A stretch of 16,878 bases of DNA from assembly GCA_903827345.1 (NCBI GenBank), contig CAIKID010000288.1:1-16878 (forward strand). Reading direction: 5' to 3'. The notes beneath the pieces were generated by a model, which saw only the letters and a program-made list of their open reading frames with translations, ran no database searches and was not told the DNA's origin. Shown here piece by piece: positions 6,935 through 14,177 of the stretch. Source of the DNA: an uncultured Actinomycetes bacterium (GTDB taxonomy: Bacteria; Actinomycetota; Actinomycetes; Nanopelagicales; Nanopelagicaceae). Within the stretch, counting starts at the first letter, position 1. Each line of letters begins with the position of its first letter. The position numbers and the translations under genes were made by a program.

Positions 6935-7699
6935 CTATTGCTTTAAAGTGATGGGTAAGTACTGGAGAATGTCTGAGGAAGTTATTGGCTTGAGATCGGT
7001 TGCAGCCGCCCGTGCAGCTAGCGCATGAGCGCTAATTGCCTTGAAAACGACCACAACAAGATCATTAAAATTTGTGGGTTTCCAACTGGCCAGCATTGAA
7101 CCAATCAATCCTGCCAAGATATCGCCGGTCCCAGCGGTGGCCAGTTCTGGCCCCCCTAATTCATCTTTGACAACTAGTCCCTCCGGGGAGGCAACAATGG
7201 TGTGGTAACCCTTAAGAACGACCACGCAGTTAAGAGCTACCGCCATCGCCAGAGCACTCTTCTGGCGACCCTCGTCACCTGCGGATATCTCAAAGCCCAA
7301 ATCACGAGCCTCCCCCTCATGGGGGGTAATAACTACAAATTCGGCGTGGATCCGCTCTGCATATTTCATAGCGACCGAATCTAAAACTACATATTTGCTA
7401 AAAGGTATCGCGAAGCGCCGTCCTAATTTTGGCGAACCTGATCCTATTACCCAGGCATCGACCTCGAGCCCTTTAATCGACGTGCGGGCCACCACATCAG
7501 GGTAAGCCCGCACTACGAGATCGCGAATGAATTGGTCAGGGGAGACGAAGTTGATATATCCCGAGCCACCGCGGCGTGCGCCGCCAACACAGAGTAAAGC
7601 CGCTCCCGAGTATTCAGAGCTTCCGGCGACAACTGCAACCGTGCCATGAGAGTACTTGTGGGAGCTCTTTGATAATTTCTTTATAAAGTTCTTCTCCAC
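6935..7699 (-). CDS. nnrD: ADP/ATP-dependent NAD(P)H-hydrate dehydratase
   Basis: This enzyme is a ribokinase-like metabolite-repair protein that dehydrates damaged NAD(P)H (the S-hydrate) using ADP or ATP. Its signatures are KYSHGTVAVVAGS (15-27), the GGARRGGSGY loop, TPHEGE (125-130), VLKG (161-164) and ATAGTGDILAG (187-197), which contains the catalytic Asp193. Only the YjeF C-terminal (dehydratase) domain is present; the N-terminal epimerase half found in fused NnrD/NnrE is absent. The start is uncertain. GTG 7699 gives 254 aa and lies 12 bases after a strong AGGAGG (complement of 7712-7717). A TTG at 7792 would add 31 basic, non-conserved residues and overlap the TMEM175-like gene. Confidence 0.88.
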   Translation of the reverse strand: MEKNFIKKLSKSSHKYSHGTVAVVAGSSEYSGAALLCVGGARRGGSGYINFVSPDQFIRDLVVRAYPDVVARTSIKGLEVDAWVIGSGSPKLGRRFAIPFSKYVVLDSVAMKYAERIHAEFVVITPHEGEARDLGFEISAGDEGRQKSALAMAVALNCVVVLKGYHTIVASPEGLVVKDELGGPELATAGTGDILAGLIGSMLASWKPTNFNDLVVVVFKAISAHALAARAAATDLKPITSSDILQYLPITLKQ

Positions 7700-7763
7700 C
7701 TTGCAGATTATCCTCCTGAAAATACCCAATTGGAAGTGCTGGACGAACTTTGGATAAAGACTT

Positions 7764-8357
7764 TTAAGCGGTAACCTCCTCTTGAACGCCAACTACATAG
7801 TAGAAGGCGAGGGCAAAGCAGATGAAGAACGCAGCAATAGGGATGAAGAGAGCCACGATAGTGGCAATTAGATAGACGGATATTCCGATATACCCTTTGC
7901 GCAACAATGATTTGAGCGTCACGCCACTGGTATTTGGAGCGAGATGTTCGTGGCTCATTAAGTGGCTGATAATAAAGATGAACATGCCAGAGGTATAGAC
8001 CCAGATGGCGCAATATAAAGCGATCGCCCACTTTGCATTTGAACCTTGGTTGTACCAGGTTGCCGCTAATGAAGTTGAGAAGGGGATGGAAACAATTCCC
8101 AGTAGTAAACCCAGATTGGCAAAGAGAACTTTGCGATGGACCATCACAACACGATCAAAGATGGAGTGGTGATTTACCCAGATAATTCCAATTGAAAGAA
8201 AACTCATGACATAGGCAAAATATGAGGGCCACTGGCGTGCCAGTGCTCTTCCCAGATGTCCATCAGCAATATCTGGGATTCTCAAATTGAAGACCAGTAA
8301 GGTGATAGCTACCGCAAAGACACCGTCACTAAATGCTTCTAAGCGACTTGGTTTCAT
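7764..8357 (-). CDS. TMEM175/DUF1211 family membrane protein (putative K+ channel)
   Basis: This 197-aa protein has the family hallmark RLEAFSDGVFAVAITLL at residues 5-21 (the FSD motif of the first pore-lining helix) and further hydrophobic helices, consistent with the six-helix bacterial TMEM175 form. Other segments are YFAYVMSFLSIGIIWVNHHS (51-70) and a C-terminal double helix. Bacterial TMEM175 proteins form tetrameric potassium-permeable channels with weak selectivity. Function here is inferred from family. It is the first gene of a probable - strand operon leading to nnrD. The Shine-Dalgarno sequence is absent and a weak CAAACT lies 6 bases before ATG 8357. The last codons contain a GAGGAGG stretch, but no good start follows it. 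Confidence 0.88.
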   Translation of the reverse strand: MKPSRLEAFSDGVFAVAITLLVFNLRIPDIADGHLGRALARQWPSYFAYVMSFLSIGIIWVNHHSIFDRVVMVHRKVLFANLGLLLGIVSIPFSTSLAATWYNQGSNAKWAIALYCAIWVYTSGMFIFIISHLMSHEHLAPNTSGVTLKSLLRKGYIGISVYLIATIVALFIPIAAFFICFALAFYYVVGVQEEVTA

Positions 8358-8410
8358 GGCAGAAGTTTGCCTGATGAAGATCGAAAACTCCGTAAACTTT
8401 TAATCTGTAG

Positions 8411-8448
8411 TCTCAGCGAGCGATGCCCTCACACCGCTCGAACTGAGA
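8411..8448 (-). terminator. Strong hairpin after the FMN-binding-domain gene
   Basis: TCTCAG-CGAGCG (8411-8422) pairs fully with CGCTCG-AA-CTGAGA (8435-8448): 12 base pairs with a 2-base bulge and a 12-base loop. It begins 8 bases past the stop of the gene ending at 8457 and lies before the TMEM175-like gene on the same strand. There is no U-tract on the minus-strand side (ACTACAGATT follows), so it is either a U-less actinobacterial terminator or an RNA-stability element. Confidence 0.55.
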
Positions 8449-8456
8449 TCGGTTTC

Positions 8457-8885
8457 TTATTTAAGCCCAGCTTTACCGAGAGCCGAGACCAATGACATAT
8501 AGAAACCTTGTGCCGTAAAAGAAGCGCCACTGATGTTGTTGATCTGGGAAGATTGTGCCTGCATCACTTCTTGTTCCAACATTGGAATTGCTTGGGCGTT
8601 GATCTGCTGATCTCTAAAAGTTCCCATTGGATAAACTGGAGCGGAGACCTTCGTGATCTTGCCATTCTTGACGGTGACCGAAACTTGAACTGCGCCGTAA
8701 TGCGTCATATAAGCAGAGCCTAAAAAAGTTCCTGACTTTTTTGCAGCCGCTTTAGTGGTCTTCGTTGTTGCGGCATCGGCTGTAGAGATTCCGGCAGGGA
8801 TAAATGCAGCGACAGCGCCCAGCCCGATGAGAGCGGCGCGCTTTATCAACTTACTTTCTGCCACTTTTGAGCTCCCTTGATTCAT
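8457..8885 (-). CDS. Secreted FMN-binding domain protein (FMN_bind, PF04205)
   Basis: This 142-aa exported protein has a signal peptide (SKLIKRAALIGLGAVAAFIP, then AGISTADA, probable cleavage after ADA at about residue 38), a Lys/Thr/Ala linker and one FMN_bind domain. The domain reads GSAYMTHYGAVQVSVTVKNG, then KITKVSAPVYP, INAQAIPMLEQEVMQAQSS, SGAS at 119-122 and SLVSALGKAG. Such domains carry a flavin that ApbE attaches covalently to the Thr of SGAT in extracytoplasmic electron transfer. Here that residue is Ser122. ATG 8885 is possible with AACTAT 6 bases upstream, but an in-frame GTG at 8864 has a GGGAG 7 bases before it and gives a more standard signal peptide. No ApbE, Nqr or Rnf gene is in the window. 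Confidence 0.85.
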   Translation of the reverse strand: MNQGSSKVAESKLIKRAALIGLGAVAAFIPAGISTADAATTKTTKAAAKKSGTFLGSAYMTHYGAVQVSVTVKNGKITKVSAPVYPMGTFRDQQINAQAIPMLEQEVMQAQSSQINNISGASFTAQGFYMSLVSALGKAGLK

Positions 8886-8920
8886 CCTGCAATAGTTGAA
8901 TTAAAGGGTTTGGAACTGGG

Positions 8921-8952
8921 AGAGCCCTGAGAGTCCTCTGAAATTAGGCTCT
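8921..8952 (-). terminator. Possible terminator between mmsA and the FMN_bind gene
   Basis: AGAGCC (8921-8926) pairs with GGCTCT (8947-8952) around a 20-base loop that can itself fold weakly. It lies 9 bases past the mmsA stop. There is no U-tract and the long loop weakens the case. The alternative is that the two genes are simply read through. Confidence 0.3.
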
Positions 8953-8961
8953 GTATCTAGG

Positions 8962-10455
8962 CTAACTCTGAGTCGGGAAGCCCAGATTGATCCCCCCATG
9001 ACTGGGATCGAGCCAACGGCTGGTGATGACCTTGCCACGGGTAAAGAAGTGAATTCCTTCAGTTCCATGGGCGTGAGAATCACCAAAGAGCGAAGATTTC
9101 CAGCCACCGAAGGAGTAGTAAGCCACCGGGACTGGAATCGGAACATTAATTCCAATCATTCCGACTTCAATCTCATTCTGGAAACGGCGGGCCGCTCCTC
9201 CATCATTGGTAAAGATCGCCGTTCCATTTCCATACTGGTGGGCGTTGATAAGAGCTACTCCCTCTTCATAAGAGTTAACGCGAACCACTGATAAAACTGG
9301 CCCGAAGATCTCGTCGGTATAAATACTCATATCGGTCTTAACGTGATCAAAGAGTGTAGGACCAAGCCAGAAACCTCCAGGCTCTCCATCGACGACTGGG
9401 TTGCGACCATCGACAACCAGTGTTGCACCATCAGCCACTCCGGCATCAACATAACCCTTGACCTTGTCACGGTGGGCACCAGTGACAAGCGGACCCATGT
9501 CGCAACCGCGACGCCCATCACCTGTACGAAGTTGTGGCATCTTGTCGGCAATCTTCTTAACCAGCGCATCTCCAATAGGTTCAACGGCTAGTACTACCGA
9601 TATCGCCATGCAGCGTTCTCCTGCGGAGCCAAATCCAGCATTGATAACTTGATCTGCCGCTAGATCCAGATCTGCATCCGGCAGAACCAACATATGATTC
9701 TTTGCGCCGCCGAGTGCTTGCACCCGCTTCTTATTCTTAGTGCCAGTCTCATATATATATTGCGCTATTGGTGTTGAACCAACAAAGGAGATGCTCTTAA
9801 TATCAGGATGCTCGAGTAGCGCATCCACGGCTTCCTTATCACCATGAACCACGTTAAATACGCCATCTGGAAGGCCCGCATCCTTCAACAATTGCGCAAT
9901 AAAGTTTGCAGCGGAGGGATCTTTTTCACTTGGCTTCAAAATAACTGTGTTGCCTGCAGCGAGCGCAATGGGGAAGAACCACATAGGAACCATCGCTGGA
10001 AAATTAAATGGAGAGATGATTGCCACGGCTCCCAGTGGTTGGCGCACTGAGTGCACATCAACGCCACCGGAAACTTGTTCGGAAAATCCACCTTTAAGTA
10101 AGTGACCCAGTCCGCAGGCAAATTCAACAACTTCTTGACCACGCGTGATCTCACCGAGTGCATCGCTCAACACTTTGCCGTGCTCCGCAGTAATAATTTC
10201 AGCGAGCTCACCCTTGCGCGCATTGAGTAATTCGCGGAACGAGAAGAGAATCTGGATCCGCTTCGTGAGCGAAACATCTCGCCATTCAGTAAAAGCATTT
10301 GTTGCAACAGTGACGGCGCTATCCACGACGGCGCGCGAAGCGAGATCTACCGCCTTGCCCGCGACCCCAGTTGCGGGGTCATAAACGGGGGCGGTCCGCT
10401 CGCTCGTTCCGCTCCAAATGTGGCCGTCGATAAAGTGAGAGATTCGAGTTGTCAT
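8962..10455 (-). CDS. mmsA: CoA-acylating methylmalonate-semialdehyde dehydrogenase
   Basis: This 497-aa aldehyde dehydrogenase of the MmsA/IolA family oxidises methylmalonate or malonate semialdehyde with NAD+ and CoA to propionyl-CoA or acetyl-CoA plus CO2. Asn151 (SPFNFP) and the nucleophile Cys282 (GSAGERCMAIS) are present. The family marks are LGGAKNH (248-254) in place of the usual ALDH ELGGK, and the tail beginning PIPVPVAYYSFGGWKSSLFG, which continues into THGxEGxxF-like TEGIHFFTRGKVITSRW. Length is typical. ATG 10455 has AGGA 7 bases upstream. It lies 18 bases after a universal stress protein gene and was probably co-transcribed with it. Valine, inositol or beta-alanine catabolism genes are not adjacent, so the pathway supplied is open. 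Confidence 0.94.
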   Translation of the reverse strand: MTTRISHFIDGHIWSGTSERTAPVYDPATGVAGKAVDLASRAVVDSAVTVATNAFTEWRDVSLTKRIQILFSFRELLNARKGELAEIITAEHGKVLSDALGEITRGQEVVEFACGLGHLLKGGFSEQVSGGVDVHSVRQPLGAVAIISPFNFPAMVPMWFFPIALAAGNTVILKPSEKDPSAANFIAQLLKDAGLPDGVFNVVHGDKEAVDALLEHPDIKSISFVGSTPIAQYIYETGTKNKKRVQALGGAKNHMLVLPDADLDLAADQVINAGFGSAGERCMAISVVLAVEPIGDALVKKIADKMPQLRTGDGRRGCDMGPLVTGAHRDKVKGYVDAGVADGATLVVDGRNPVVDGEPGGFWLGPTLFDHVKTDMSIYTDEIFGPVLSVVRVNSYEEGVALINAHQYGNGTAIFTNDGGAARRFQNEIEVGMIGINVPIPVPVAYYSFGGWKSSLFGDSHAHGTEGIHFFTRGKVITSRWLDPSHGGINLGFPTQS

Positions 10456-10473
10456 TCGGTAATCCTAAAGTGA

Positions 10474-10932
10474 TTAGGCGGAGGCGTGAACTATCACCAC
10501 CGGGCACTTAGATTTAGCAGAACAACTGGCAGAAACTGAGCCCAAAATTAGATCTGCGAGCTTTCCATGTCCACGTGAGCCCATAATGAGGATCTCTGCC
10601 CCCTTGGATAACTCGACGAGGGTGCGAACCGCGCCACCTTCGACCGAGGTGGCCTTGACGCCTGCGGGGGCTCCTCCAAAGACGAGCGAGATTCCTTCTT
10701 TGAGGATCTGCGTAGACCAGATCTTGGGATCACTCTCCCCAACATAGCCGCCAGAGCCGAAACCAACCCCTGCCACATCCAAAGGTGATTCTGCGTACTC
10801 CCAGACATTTACTACTTCAATTTCTAGATTCAATAATGGGGCTCGCTGCGCAGCCCAGGTAAGGGCCGCCACCGAAGAGGGTGACCCATCAAAGGCAACC
10901 AGTGCAACTCCTTTTTCACTTCCCGTGCTCAT
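10474..10932 (-). CDS. Universal stress protein, ATP-binding type
   Basis: This 152-aa single UspA domain begins with VALVAFDGSPSS, where Asp15 contacts adenine in ATP-binding Usps. It contains the complete nucleotide motif G-2x-G-9x-G(S): Gly118-Ser-Arg-Gly121, nine residues, Gly131-Ser132. It therefore belongs to the ATP-binding (MJ0577-like) subgroup rather than the UspA-like one. Usps dimerise and act in stress and starvation survival; direct partners are not known here. ATG 10932 is preceded by GGAG with 7-base spacing. It is the promoter-proximal gene of the unit that includes mmsA and diverges from the eRF1-like gene at 11125. Confidence 0.92.
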   Translation of the reverse strand: MSTGSEKGVALVAFDGSPSSVAALTWAAQRAPLLNLEIEVVNVWEYAESPLDVAGVGFGSGGYVGESDPKIWSTQILKEGISLVFGGAPAGVKATSVEGGAVRTLVELSKGAEILIMGSRGHGKLADLILGSVSASCSAKSKCPVVIVHASA

Positions 10933-11124
10933 ATTTCATCTCCATCGCTTTTTCGCTTATGGATTTCAGTATCCTCTTTTTTTAGGAGTGGGCCATAGGG
11001 AAACCGAGGGATTAAGAAAGAACTAGTGCTACCACCTCCATCTTCCAGCGTCTTCCGAGGTAATCTGCCAAATGGAATGAAATAATAGCTCTTATAAATT
11101 GTGAGAGTAACTGGGAGAAGATCG
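10933..11124. promoter_or_regulatory. Divergent intergenic region between the Usp and eRF1-like genes
   Basis: These 192 bases hold no convincing gene. On the + strand TATAAA (11093-11098) is a good -10 for the gene at 11125, with GGGAG about 8 bases before its ATG, but no clear -35. On the - strand GATACT (complement of 10969-10974) could serve the Usp gene, 37 bases upstream of its start. I looked for a SigB/SigF-type GTTT...GGGTA pair, expected for stress genes, and did not find one at proper spacing. Confidence 0.35.
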
Positions 11125-11601
11125 ATGGTTAGTAATTCCTCGCACGACGGGCCCCTATTTGTTGTGATTGGCAAGACCCGCACCCAGATTTGGGAGGGGA
11201 ATTTCGGTACGCACGTCCAGCCATTTGTCATCTATGACCCACTCTCCAGACCAACGGTCAGGGCCACCAGCGGGACTGCGACAACTTCGAATTACGACAG
11301 CAGGGATTCCTCGAGAAGTTCAAACGTCGGCTATCACCTCTGGGTTAGTTGGATGAAACCAAGCCTCAATGAACATTATTGCGACCGCATTTATCAGCAC
11401 GTCAAAGGGTTCGATCATATATACCTAGTAGGTGGTGGAATTGGTCGGTGGAGTGGAGTAAACAACTTTATGGATTACGCGGAGCGTCTGCATCCTGGTT
11501 TTTCCAAGAGAGTCACATGGCAGCGCTACTTGAGATTCACCGATTTCCCCCAAAAGACGGTGGAGAAGATCTTCACTCGCCTCACCACCTACGCTGGCTG
11601 A
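11125..11601 (+). CDS. Uncharacterised protein resembling bacterial eRF1-like (baeRF) proteins
   Basis: This 158-aa protein has an N-terminal strand (LFVVIGKTRTQIWE, 11-24), a polar, low-complexity middle (about 43-68, rich in Ser, Thr, Arg and Asp) and a conserved-looking C-terminal half. HYCDRIYQHVKGFDHIYLVGGGIGRW (84-109) is followed by NNFMDYAERLHPGFSKRV and a final helix, KTVEKIFTRL. That half resembles the 'translational machinery protein'/baeRF family, which reads roughly 'lVGPGxAKxxLxxyL...hp.La.kV...d..Td'. Those are stand-alone relatives of release-factor eRF1 domains. The match is from memory and the GPG loop is changed to GGG. ATG 11125 is chosen for GGGAG 8 bases upstream, although the frame is open from a GTG at 11101. 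A stress link is suggested by the neighbouring Usp. Confidence 0.6.
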   Translation: MVSNSSHDGPLFVVIGKTRTQIWEGNFGTHVQPFVIYDPLSRPTVRATSGTATTSNYDSRDSSRSSNVGYHLWVSWMKPSLNEHYCDRIYQHVKGFDHIYLVGGGIGRWSGVNNFMDYAERLHPGFSKRVTWQRYLRFTDFPQKTVEKIFTRLTTYAG

Positions 11602-11608
11602 TCCTACC

Positions 11609-11625
11609 TTCATGCAATTCATGAA
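11609..11625 (+). terminator. Weak hairpin after the eRF1-like gene
   Basis: TTCATG (11609-11614) pairs with CATGAA (11620-11625) over a 5-base loop, 7 bases past the TGA stop. The stem is short and AT-rich with no U-tract, so termination here is only a possibility. The rest of 11602-11686 is AT-rich and otherwise featureless, and would also carry the 3' end of the convergent luxR-type gene. Confidence 0.25.
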
Positions 11626-11686
11626 CCGCTTGGCACATCAAGATTCACAATGTAAGAAGCGTAAAAACTAATATTTATTAAAAAAT

Positions 11687-11938
11687 CTATTTATTCTCAA
11701 GGCGAGCAAATAGATTTACCAAAAGAACACGTTGATTAGTGGTCGGTGATTGTCGAATATCCAGTTTCTTGGCAACACGAGAAATTGCGTTCTCGCACGA
11801 CTTAACCTTTACTCCTTTTAGGCGAGCGATCTCGCGGTTTGAAAGGCCTTGAGAGATGTATTTAAGTAGTTCAACTTCGACGGTAGACAACTTAGGCGTA
11901 GGTATTTTCTCTACATCAGTTGTTCCTAACTTGTTCAC
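11687..11938 (-). CDS. Small LuxR/GerE-type HTH transcriptional regulator
   Basis: This 83-aa protein is almost entirely a LuxR-type HTH: LSTVEVELLKYISQGLSNRE (17-36), IARLKGVKVKSCENAISRVA (37-56), then KKLDI. The GLSNREIA turn and the recognition helix KSCENAISRVAKKL are typical. There is no receiver or ligand-binding domain, so it must act as a bare DNA-binding protein, probably as a dimer, or with a partner encoded elsewhere. It starts with GTG at 11938, since no ATG is in frame, and has no Shine-Dalgarno sequence. It diverges from the MMPL transporter across about 118 bases that carry two identical 13-bp elements, so it is the natural candidate to regulate both genes. That link is inferred from position only. 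Confidence 0.85.
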   Translation of the reverse strand: MNKLGTTDVEKIPTPKLSTVEVELLKYISQGLSNREIARLKGVKVKSCENAISRVAKKLDIRQSPTTNQRVLLVNLFARLENK

Positions 11939-12003
11939 TATGCATTGTTACACAAATACCTTGTCTAGCGCGCGGTGAATGAGCTACAAACCCTGCTAGA
12001 TAT

Positions 12004-12050
12004 GGGTTTTCCCCTATGTAAATTATATAGCGGGGGTTTTCCCCTAGAAT
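12004..12050 (+). promoter_or_regulatory. Twin operator-like repeats and leaderless promoter of the MMPL gene
   Basis: GGGTTTTCCCCTA occurs at 12004-12016 and identically at 12034-12046, 30 bp apart, about three helical turns. Each has the two-fold form GGG-TTTT-CCCC. The -10 box TAGAAT (12045-12050) overlaps the second copy and ends 6 bases before GTG 12057, the expected transcription start of a leaderless mRNA. The copies are thus centred near -47 and -17, a geometry that would let a bound protein block polymerase. The AT-rich stretch between them (12018-12030) holds no good -35. Confidence 0.6.
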
Positions 12051-12056
12051 TTGAGC

Positions 12057-14177
12057 GTGCTAGAAAACTGGACTCGGATGATAATCAGAAAACGCAGAAT
12101 TGTAATTGCGCTCTGGTTGCTCGCCTTAGTTCTCGGGGCATTTAGCAGCACAAAATTGAATTCACATCTCACCATCGCGTTAACTATTCCCGGCTCCGCA
12201 TCCGAACACAGCGATGTCATGCTAACCCAACACTTTCATGAGAATATTGAAGGAACTTTTACTGTTATCTACCCCTTCAAGAGCGCCGGCGCGACGGAGT
12301 TAAAGGGCTTCGAAGATCGCATCGCAATAGCCGCCGCCGCAATTCCCACGGGGATTGTCACTCAGGAGAAAGCCATCGGCGGAACGCTCTATGTAAATAT
12401 AAATTCTTCACTCGCTTTATCTAAGGCCGCTAGTTATACCGATGGGCTACGCACGGCGCTAAAGAATGCAGGACTATCCGGCGCTCTCGTTACCGGCCCA
12501 CCTGCGATCCAGAGCGATGTAACTCCGATCCTTGCCAATGATTTACATCGCGGCGAACTCTTGGGACTCTTCATCGCACTTCTAATACTTATTGTGGCGC
12601 TGGGCTTTTCGAGTCAGATACTTATTCCTGTTCTCTTTGCCGCTGGATCAATCTCAGCCACCGTGGGAATAATCTACTTAATCGCGCAAAAATTTCTTGT
12701 CGTTCTCTACATCCCAAATATTGTGGAACTTATTGGGTTGGGACTTGCAATCGATTATTCGCTGCTTATCCTCTTCCGTTTTCGAAAAGAGTACGCAGGT
12801 TCCCCTCAGGATTTAGATGGCTCCATCATCAGAACTATGGCGAGCGCCGGAAGAACCGTTGCGCTCTCCGGCATGACGGTCGCGATAACACTCACCTCCT
12901 TGATACTGGTGCCGATTCCCTTTGTTAGATCACTTGGGGTTGCATCGGTTCTAGTTCCCCTTGTTTCACTCGCCGCAGCATTTACCTTGCAGCCCGCCTT
13001 GCTCTCACTATTGAAATCCCAAGCATCAGATTCAAAAATACGTACCGCGGTCTTCGGACGGCTGCCAGAGTTGATTGCGCGCAAACCATTTATTGTTGCG
13101 ATTTCCTCCCTCATAACCCTTGTGGGGCTGGCCCTACCTATCTATTCATTGCATATCACCCCAAGTTCTTTCACCGCCATACCAGCCCAGCTAGAGTCAC
13201 AAAAGGCCCTTTCTTTGGCTACCGCTGTCGTCGGAACAGGCGTTATAACGCCTAATCAACTGCTTATTGATTTAGGAGCCGACGGGGAGGCTGCTAGCGC
13301 TGCCATCGTCCCAGCGCGCGATGCACTATCAGCGGCGCTCCTGAAGAACTCAGAGATCGTTGTTGTTGCCGCTGGCGGAAAGCCACCTTACGTTGACCCG
13401 ACAGAAAGGTATCTGCGCATATTCGTCATCGGTCGACACAGCTTTGGCGCCCCACAGTCGCAAGCGCTGGTCCAGGAATTACGAGCACTCAAGTTGTCCC
13501 ACTATGGGTTTCCTAATTCAGCAAAACTCTATATCGGCGGAGCTGCCGCCCAGGGCTTGGATCTCATCCACGTCCTCTCTCGGACGTTCCCTTGGATTGG
13601 CCTCTTGGCTTTACTAATTACCTTCTTACTTCTATTGCGCGCCTTTAAATCCTTGGTTCTACCCATGAAAGCAATCGTGCTGGACCTAATTTCGCTCGGG
13701 GTTACCTTCGGAATCGTCGTTCTCGCATTTGGAGATCAAAACTTCGCAAAAGTCCTAGGTATTTACCATCTCAATACGATCGAAGCCTGGGCCGCCGTCT
13801 TCTTGGTAGTGCTGCTCTTTGGTGTATCAATGGATTATGAAATTTTCATCATCTCGCGGATCAAAGAGGCGAAGGATCGCGGCCTATCAAACGCAGATGC
13901 CATTACCGAAGGTGTCGCTCAAACCGGAATTGTCGTAACTTCTGCCGCACTCATTTTCATCGGCGCTGTCTCTGGATTAGCACTTGGCCGATTTGCAGGC
14001 CTGCAAGAGATCGGCATTGGCCTGGTCTTTGGGGTTTTGATCGATGCCACCATAGTTCGTGGCCTCTTATTGCCGAGCGTTATGGTCTTACTGGGCCGCT
14101 GGAATTGGTGGTTGCCCGCATCGATAGCTCGGATAATTAAAACTAGCCCCCGACCTCTGAATGAAGTCCGGGGCTAG
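12057..14177 (+). CDS. MMPL family (RND superfamily) transporter
   Basis: This 706-aa export protein has two repeated halves. Each begins with a transmembrane helix followed by a large external domain (about residues 30-165 and 370-500), then a five-helix MMPL bundle. The two Asp-Tyr pairs of the proton relay are present: Asp233-Tyr234 (GLGLAIDYSLLILFRFRKE) and Asp593-Tyr594 (GVSMDYEIFIISRIKEAKD). The substrate is a lipid or hydrophobic compound in characterised MmpLs but unknown here. I place the start at GTG 12057 (LENWTRMIIRKRR), since TAGAAT lies exactly 6 bases before it; a TTG at 12051 would add two residues. The last codons form half of a terminator hairpin. It is probably controlled by the divergent LuxR-type regulator. 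Confidence 0.93.
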   Translation: MLENWTRMIIRKRRIVIALWLLALVLGAFSSTKLNSHLTIALTIPGSASEHSDVMLTQHFHENIEGTFTVIYPFKSAGATELKGFEDRIAIAAAAIPTGIVTQEKAIGGTLYVNINSSLALSKAASYTDGLRTALKNAGLSGALVTGPPAIQSDVTPILANDLHRGELLGLFIALLILIVALGFSSQILIPVLFAAGSISATVGIIYLIAQKFLVVLYIPNIVELIGLGLAIDYSLLILFRFRKEYAGSPQDLDGSIIRTMASAGRTVALSGMTVAITLTSLILVPIPFVRSLGVASVLVPLVSLAAAFTLQPALLSLLKSQASDSKIRTAVFGRLPELIARKPFIVAISSLITLVGLALPIYSLHITPSSFTAIPAQLESQKALSLATAVVGTGVITPNQLLIDLGADGEAASAAIVPARDALSAALLKNSEIVVVAAGGKPPYVDPTERYLRIFVIGRHSFGAPQSQALVQELRALKLSHYGFPNSAKLYIGGAAAQGLDLIHVLSRTFPWIGLLALLITFLLLLRAFKSLVLPMKAIVLDLISLGVTFGIVVLAFGDQNFAKVLGIYHLNTIEAWAAVFLVVLLFGVSMDYEIFIISRIKEAKDRGLSNADAITEGVAQTGIVVTSAALIFIGAVSGLALGRFAGLQEIGIGLVFGVLIDATIVRGLLLPSVMVLLGRWNWWLPASIARIIKTSPRPLNEVRG

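Noticed and set aside
7700..7792. Longer NAD(P)H-hydrate dehydratase starting at TTG 7792
   Set aside because: The extra 31 residues are basic and unlike the family, and the extension overlaps the channel gene by 29 bases. It is not fully excluded, because the Shine-Dalgarno spacing of the preferred GTG is long.
10933..11124. Alternative-sigma (SigB/SigF type) promoter for the universal stress protein
   Set aside because: A GGTTTC and a GGATAC occur on the minus strand, but they are about 25 bases apart instead of the 15-17 needed.
10929..11231. Minus-strand open frame of 100 codons upstream of the Usp gene
   Set aside because: It overlaps the eRF1-like gene on the other strand and the Usp start, has no ribosome site or recognisable pattern, and its composition is that of promoter DNA read by chance.
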